Origin: Actinomycetes bacterium
GTDB lineage: Bacteria > Actinomycetota > Actinomycetes > Nanopelagicales > Nanopelagicaceae
Direction of reading: 5' to 3'
Length of the DNA: 64,000 nucleotides
Assembly: GCA_025355665.1 (NCBI GenBank)
Contig: JANXZF010000138.1
Span: forward strand, 52,232-116,231
Below are positions 60,091 to 64,000 of the stretch, one piece after another. Made by a program: the position numbers and the translations under genes. Numbering within the stretch: position 1 is the stretch's first letter; each line of letters opens with the position of its first letter. The notes under the pieces were generated by a model. That model was given only the letters and a program-made list of their open reading frames with translations. It had not been told where the DNA came from and ran no database searches.

Positions 60091-61569
60091 ATGGATGCTC
60101 TATCAAAATTGGTCCGAAAGGATCCGTTGATCCTTCGCTCTGATGCGCGCAGAGTCATCGCGAGGCTATACCTTCCGGGGCAAGAGATTATGGATAACGA
60201 GTTGTCTCGCGCCGATTCGGTGATCGAACGCGTCTTAGGAATGACGGACGAAGAAGTTCTAACAGTTCTTAATGAAACCATCGTCCAGTACGGCGAAAGG
60301 CACGCGAATTTTCGGAATATTCTGGCGGAGAATTTCACTCTGGTCGCGCGACATTTGCCAAAACTTGTTGTGGATTCGTCTGAACGTCGTGATTTGATCG
60401 GGGCGTATTTCACAAAGGAATTTTCGATCGAAGGAGCTGCTTTTTTCAATCCATCAATAGTTTTGCATCCTGACCAGACTGGACTGGAGAGCGACCAACT
60501 TCGCTTCGTCATGAGCGCCCGAGCTGTGGGCGAGGGTCATATTTCGAGCATCGAATTTAGGACAGGAGTAATGACGAATTTGGAGAAGGTTGAGATAGAC
60601 CACCCTGGAACCTACCTTGTTACGGGCCATGTATCTCACGGTCCGATGTCGATCGATTTCCTGAGGGATGCCCTTAATGATTTCGAGGATGAAGCCGCAT
60701 CTAAGTATTTCTTGGGGCTCCTTCCCGATCAGTTCAGCACGGCACATCTTCACGAAGCGATCGCGTCCCTTGAACAAGATGAGCTCACGAGAAACAGCAC
60801 AAAGGAGATTGTCACAGAGATCCGGTGGATCGCATCGTGCAATTATCGAGTCGAATTCCCTCACGACCGTGAAATTTCGGAACGAATTCTCTATCCGAAC
60901 TCAGTCGACGAATCTCATGGGATGGAAGATGCACGCTTTACCCAGTTCACCGAAGATGATGGTCGTGCGACGTATCTTGGGACTTACACCGCTTATAACG
61001 GCTATCAAGTGAAACCTCACTTGATCCAGACCAACGATTTCCGAACATTCGATGTCACTCGTCTCATTGGGCCAGCGGCGAAGAACAAGGGGATGGCGCT
61101 GTTTCCGCGTCGCATCAACGGCAAGTACTTGGCACTTTCACGATGGGATCGCGAAAACATCAGCGTTGCCAGTTCGGAAAACATGTATCAGTGGTCCGAG
61201 GCAGTAAATATCCACGTACCAGAGCAGCCGTGGGAATTTACTCAACTAGGAAATTGTGGCTCACCGATAGAAACTAAAGACGGCTGGCTGGTCATCACTC
61301 ATGGCGTGGGGCCGATGCGCGAATATGGGATTGGTGCTCTGTTGTTGGATTTGAAGGATCCAACTGTGGTCATCGGCAACCTGAGTTTGCCACTGCTTAC
61401 CGCAGATGCCGAGGAGCGTGAAGGATACGTTCCCAATGTCGTGTACTCCTGCGGAGCTCTTTTGCACGACGACACTCTGCTCTTGCCTTACGGGTATAGC
61501 GATGAGGCGATTCGCTTTGCCTTCGTCAAGCTCCCTGAACTTCTAGAGCAACTCCACGGCCACCTTTAA
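60091..61569 (+). CDS. GH130-family glycoside phosphorylase or hydrolase
   Basis: 492-aa five-bladed propeller enzyme. Characterised GH130 members phosphorolyse or hydrolyse beta-mannosides. Family marks: RVIARLYLPGQE near the start, GMEDARFTQF with the catalytic-region Asp near residue 285, NKGMALFPRRINGKYLALSRWD, GNCGSPIETKDGWLVITHGVG, and SCGALLHDDTLLLPYGYSD. A 180-residue N-terminal helical extension distinguishes it from the short phosphorylases. ATG at 60091 fits the family start better than the GTG at 60064. Together with the GT4 it suggests synthesis and recycling of a mannose-containing glycan. Confidence 0.87.
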   Translation: MDALSKLVRKDPLILRSDARRVIARLYLPGQEIMDNELSRADSVIERVLGMTDEEVLTVLNETIVQYGERHANFRNILAENFTLVARHLPKLVVDSSERRDLIGAYFTKEFSIEGAAFFNPSIVLHPDQTGLESDQLRFVMSARAVGEGHISSIEFRTGVMTNLEKVEIDHPGTYLVTGHVSHGPMSIDFLRDALNDFEDEAASKYFLGLLPDQFSTAHLHEAIASLEQDELTRNSTKEIVTEIRWIASCNYRVEFPHDREISERILYPNSVDESHGMEDARFTQFTEDDGRATYLGTYTAYNGYQVKPHLIQTNDFRTFDVTRLIGPAAKNKGMALFPRRINGKYLALSRWDRENISVASSENMYQWSEAVNIHVPEQPWEFTQLGNCGSPIETKDGWLVITHGVGPMREYGIGALLLDLKDPTVVIGNLSLPLLTADAEEREGYVPNVVYSCGALLHDDTLLLPYGYSDEAIRFAFVKLPELLEQLHGHL

Positions 61570-61571
61570 AC

Positions 61572-62126
61572 TTACTTGGTTTCAGCCAATCTCATTTTCA
61601 CCATCGCCAGAAGAAGTTTCGCATCGACATTCCAATCATTTGGCACGCCGATGGTCTTCTTCTTGACATCCAAGTCCTTCATCTTTGGCGTGAGTTTTTC
61701 TATGACATCTTTACTCCACGGGGCCATGAGTAAGTGATTTTTGGCCGCGGAGATTCCAAAAATATATTTCCCGTCGCTGCGGAGCATGGGCTGGTTCCAG
61801 GCGATAACAAGGTCCAGGTCGGGGTATTTTGTCTTTATTACCTTGAATATTGCGCGAGCCGTTTTTGCCTGTTGTGGACTTAGAGTCTTGAAATACTCAC
61901 TCGGCGTTTTAAAACGCGAGGACGAATCCGAGCCCCGCGAATACATGATGAGGGCATTGGCGTGCGCCTGCGAAAAGCCGTAATTTGCCCGAAGATACTC
62001 AAATTGCTCTGGATACTTTTGATCGGCTAAGTCGGACATGACGTCAAACCAGTACGACATCGGTTGGCCGTACTTCTTCTCAATTGCCGGAAAGTAGGAT
62101 TCTCGACTTTTGCCCGTTGTTGTCAC
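61572..62126 (-). CDS. DUF4287 / DUF1801-like protein
   Basis: 184 aa. Residues 5-65 resemble DUF4287 (YFPAIEKKYGQPMSYWFDVM, YGFSQAHANALIMY); residues 80-180 resemble the DUF1801/YdhG-like fold (RAIFKVIKTKYPDLDLVIAWNQPMLRSDGKYIFG, then HLLMAPWS). These are small cytoplasmic proteins of unknown function. GTG start with TAATCT exactly 6 nt upstream. Convergent with GH130, diverging from the phosphatase. Confidence 0.82.
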   Translation of the reverse strand: MTTTGKSRESYFPAIEKKYGQPMSYWFDVMSDLADQKYPEQFEYLRANYGFSQAHANALIMYSRGSDSSSRFKTPSEYFKTLSPQQAKTARAIFKVIKTKYPDLDLVIAWNQPMLRSDGKYIFGISAAKNHLLMAPWSKDVIEKLTPKMKDLDVKKKTIGVPNDWNVDAKLLLAMVKMRLAETK

Positions 62127-62132
62127 GGGGGA

Positions 62133-62138
62133 AGATTA
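62133..62138 (-). promoter_or_regulatory. Leaderless -10 element of the DUF4287 gene
   Basis: TAATCT on the minus strand, 6 nt before the GTG. Confidence 0.6.
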
Positions 62139-62160
62139 GCGAATTTCCTATCTGCACGAA

Positions 62161-62166
62161 TAGGGT
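62161..62166 (+). promoter_or_regulatory. Leaderless -10 element of the histidine phosphatase gene
   Basis: TAGGGT, then CAAACC, then ATG. Confidence 0.6.
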
Positions 62167-62172
62167 CAAACC

Positions 62173-62751
62173 ATGAGTCTTAAATGCTATTTGATCAGGC
62201 ACGGCCAAACGGCCTGGTCGATATCGGGGCAACATACGGGGGAGACGGATTTAGCGCTGACGGTGCAGGGGGAGATTCAGGCGAGTAAGTTAGGTCCGAT
62301 TTTGGACACGATCGAATTTAGCGCAGTATTCACCAGTCCCTTGAATCGGGCGATTTTGACGTGTGAATTGGCGGGGCTTTCCGAGCACGCGCAAGTTCTT
62401 CCCGAATTAACTGAATGGCGCTACGGCGATTACGAGGGTCTGACATCGGAGGATATCCGCAAGTTCAATGCCAAATGGAATTTGTTTCGAGATGGCGCCC
62501 CAAATGGAGAAACGCCGGAGCAGGTTTCAGAACGCGCTGATCGTGTAATCGAACGTCTTAGTCGGTTGACAGGAAATGTCGCGTTATTCTCGCATGGACA
62601 TTTTTCCTGCGCACTTGCCGCACGCTGGATTGGACTTCCGATTGGTGAAGGCGATCATTTGGAATTATCGACCGCATCGGTTAGTTCTTTTGGATATTCG
62701 ACGAATCACCCTGAGACAAGAGTCATCTCTAGTTGGAACTCAGTTATTTAG
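62173..62751 (+). CDS. Histidine phosphatase (phosphoglycerate mutase-like)
   Basis: 192-aa enzyme of the histidine phosphatase clan. LIRHGQTAWSISGQHTG has the phosphorylated His, SPLNRAILTCELAG the Arg, ELTEWRYGDYEGLT the proton-donor Glu, and LFSHGHFSCAL the second His. Likely a phosphatase of a small phosphorylated metabolite rather than the glycolytic mutase, which is longer. Confidence 0.9.
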   Translation: MSLKCYLIRHGQTAWSISGQHTGETDLALTVQGEIQASKLGPILDTIEFSAVFTSPLNRAILTCELAGLSEHAQVLPELTEWRYGDYEGLTSEDIRKFNAKWNLFRDGAPNGETPEQVSERADRVIERLSRLTGNVALFSHGHFSCALAARWIGLPIGEGDHLELSTASVSSFGYSTNHPETRVISSWNSVI

Positions 62752-62798
62752 AGCGTGAAGGTCCTTGTACATTAAGGGGCGTTTTTCGCCAGCTGTGT

Positions 62799-63617
62799 CT
62801 AAACCGCCGAGTGAGTAGTGACTGTACTTGGGAACTTCGTTCCAATAACCACGGTCGCATCTAACTCCTCCGAATGGACAATTCTCGAAGTTAACCCGTT
62901 TTGCGAAAATATCTTGGCGGCCTTGGATCCCTGATTCTCCCCGGTTTCAATGAGCAAATGTCCGCCCGTTGTAAGCCAATCCGGTGCAGCCATCGCAATT
63001 CGTCGATGAACCTCAAGCCCGTCATAACCACCATCGAGGGATATATGAGGTTCGTAGAGGCGTGACTCTCGAGGCATCACTTCAATTGCCTCAGTTGGAA
63101 CATACGGTGCATTTGCAACCAATACATTGATCCTGCCTTTCCATTTTTCAGAAATGGGTTCGAAGAGGTCGCCTTCAAAAACTTCAACTCCAAAAGGTGC
63201 GAGATTTCGCGCGGCGCAAGAAACTGCAAGTGGATCAATGTCGGAGGCAAGAAGTTGAATTGCTGGATTATTCGAAATTATCGCTAGACCAATTGCTCCC
63301 GATCCGCAGCAAAGGTCAAGAACGGCTGAATCAGATTCGCATAAAGAAATAGCCTGTTCGACCAGGAATTCAGTTTTGTAACGTGGGACGAAGATCCCCG
63401 GTGTAATCTCAACTCGAAGACCTCGAAACTCTGCCCACCCGAGAATTTGTTCAAGGGGAACCCCATTAGTGCGGGCTTCAATCATTCGGTTCAAATCTGA
63501 ATTTGTTTTTGCTTCCGCGAGCATGAGTTGTGCTTCTTCTTCAGCGAATACGCATCCGGCAGTTCGGAGCTCGGAAGTAACGTTCTCATACGAAAGTAGC
63601 CCCGATGATTTTGACAG
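62799..63617 (-). CDS. PrmC-related N5-glutamine methyltransferase paralogue
   Basis: SAM-dependent methyltransferase related to PrmC/HemK. Motif I VLDLCCGSGAIGLA, the NAPYVP motif (PrmC has NPPY) followed by MPRESRLYEPHISLDGG, and GHLLIETGENQ point to the PrmC-related actinobacterial family rather than the release-factor enzyme itself. The track starts at an internal ATG (63524), but family-like sequence (SELRTAGCVFAEEEAQL) continues upstream in frame. No ATG, GTG or TTG is available there; the only plausible start is a CTG at 63617 with AAAGG 7 nt upstream, giving 272 aa. Confidence 0.8.
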   Translation of the reverse strand: MSKSSGLLSYENVTSELRTAGCVFAEEEAQLMLAEAKTNSDLNRMIEARTNGVPLEQILGWAEFRGLRVEITPGIFVPRYKTEFLVEQAISLCESDSAVLDLCCGSGAIGLAIISNNPAIQLLASDIDPLAVSCAARNLAPFGVEVFEGDLFEPISEKWKGRINVLVANAPYVPTEAIEVMPRESRLYEPHISLDGGYDGLEVHRRIAMAAPDWLTTGGHLLIETGENQGSKAAKIFSQNGLTSRIVHSEELDATVVIGTKFPSTVTTHSAV

Positions 63618-63696
63618 ATGTTTACCTTTCGGTGGGACTGGCGAACTTCAGCCTACAAGAATGGATGGCACATTTGGCCTGTTCTGGTGTCAATAC

Positions 63697-63726
63697 AAAA
63701 CCCCCGTCATCTCTGACGGGGGTTTT
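63697..63726. terminator. Bidirectional rho-independent terminator
   Basis: AAAACCCCCGTCA-TCTC-TGACGGGGGTTTT, a perfect 13-bp stem with TTTT on either strand. It separates the gene entering from the right edge from the methyltransferase gene. Confidence 0.9.
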
Positions 63727-63895
63727 GCGTACGTTTGGTTTAGAGGTCGAAGTAAAACTATTCGGAATCGGATTCCCAGCGCCAACTGGAGTTTTGTCGA
63801 AAATCCAAAGGTCTGGGGCACATACGGGGCACAAAGGGTTTGATCATGTATTTCCTATACTCCGAGACTTGCTGGATCGATGCGTCTAATGATAT
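63727..63895. other. Non-coding stretch with GGGGCACA tandem pair
   Basis: No convincing gene. It contains the direct repeat GGGGCACA-TAC-GGGGCACA (about 63814-63832). The ORFs the track shows across the terminator read through its stem and look spurious. Confidence 0.4.
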
Positions 63896-64000
63896 TCAAT
63901 TTCTTGGGCGAGTGAGCCAATCGTTAACTTGATCCCTTGTGACTTTCCATCGAGCTAATCCTTCATCTGTTTTTGGCGGCCATGCTGGTAGAAATCCTGC
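63896..64000 (-). CDS. C-terminal fragment of an excisionase-like HTH protein, partial
   Basis: A frame open from the window edge encodes 34 residues up to a TGA: GFLPAWPPKTDEGLARWKV then TRDQVNDWL. The pattern of a basic/aromatic wing followed by D-V-x-x-WL resembles the helix-turn-helix_17 (excisionase/MerR-like) fold. Only the C-terminus is visible, so this is tentative. Confidence 0.4.
   Translation of the reverse strand, partial: AGFLPAWPPKTDEGLARWKVTRDQVNDWLTRPRN

Noticed and set aside
63622-63834. Minus-strand 70-aa ORF starting with CPVC
   Set aside because: It reads through the strong terminator stem at 63697-63726 and has no start signal.

Overview
This window comes from an actinobacterium (Actinomycetota) with only moderate GC. 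Supporting genes are a PimB-type phosphatidylinositol mannosyltransferase, the actinobacterial inositol-phosphate synthase behind a PadR regulator, a DUF3000-ribonuclease D pair, a FadD15-type acyl-CoA ligase beside an SRPBCC protein and ROK glucokinase, and a 58-residue CxxC protein upstream of an NlpC/P60 hydrolase. Moderate GC plus very dense, often leaderless genes would suit a freshwater or soil lineage near Nanopelagicales; that placement is a guess. No rRNA, tRNA, CRISPR array or insertion sequence was seen.

Layout. 1-8.9 kb: beta-oxidation genes (fadB-like, cut by the window edge, and thiolase), an FTR1 iron permease, a GNAT, a WG-repeat lipoprotein, a DUF3000/RNase D/NUDIX operon, an EamA exporter and a RibD-like reductase. 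8.9-24.5 kb: a cell-envelope and phospholipid neighbourhood recalling the Rv2182c-Rv2190c region of Mycobacterium tuberculosis (NlpC/P60, PimB, histidine kinase and response regulator, FadD15-like, SRPBCC, glucokinase, acyltransferase), then a Cas4-like nuclease, transporters, and padR-ino1. 25.3-36.7 kb: an orphan LuxR regulator, a crotonase and an SDR, followed by a six-gene group-4-hydrogenase-like membrane complex whose large subunit has lost all four Ni-binding cysteines, an NCS1 permease coupled to it, and a frameshifted VOC protein. 36.7-46.2 kb: NhaA, an MFS carrier, a DUF2867 epimerase, an Fe-S Rrf2 regulator diverging from a polyferredoxin/flavoprotein pair, and a convergent operon of a 54-residue membrane peptide, a b6-like cytochrome b and a partner protein. 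46.4-57.3 kb: an acyltransferase-3/SGNH protein, an alpha/beta hydrolase, an SDR, a rhomboid-like protein, xylR-xylA-xylB, a HAD phosphatase, a universal stress protein and Hsp20. 57.3-64 kb: a patch of decayed regulators, a GT4/barrel protein/GH130 glycan locus, small enzymes and a PrmC-related methyltransferase.

Two themes stand out. First, about twenty genes start exactly 6-7 nt after a TAnnnT hexamer, so most promoters here appear to make leaderless mRNAs; this pattern was used to choose several starts. Second, the middle of the window holds three adjacent electron-transfer modules (Ehr-like complex, Rrf2-controlled polyferredoxin/flavoprotein, b6-like cytochrome operon) whose substrates cannot be assigned from sequence and which are the best candidates for undescribed biology.
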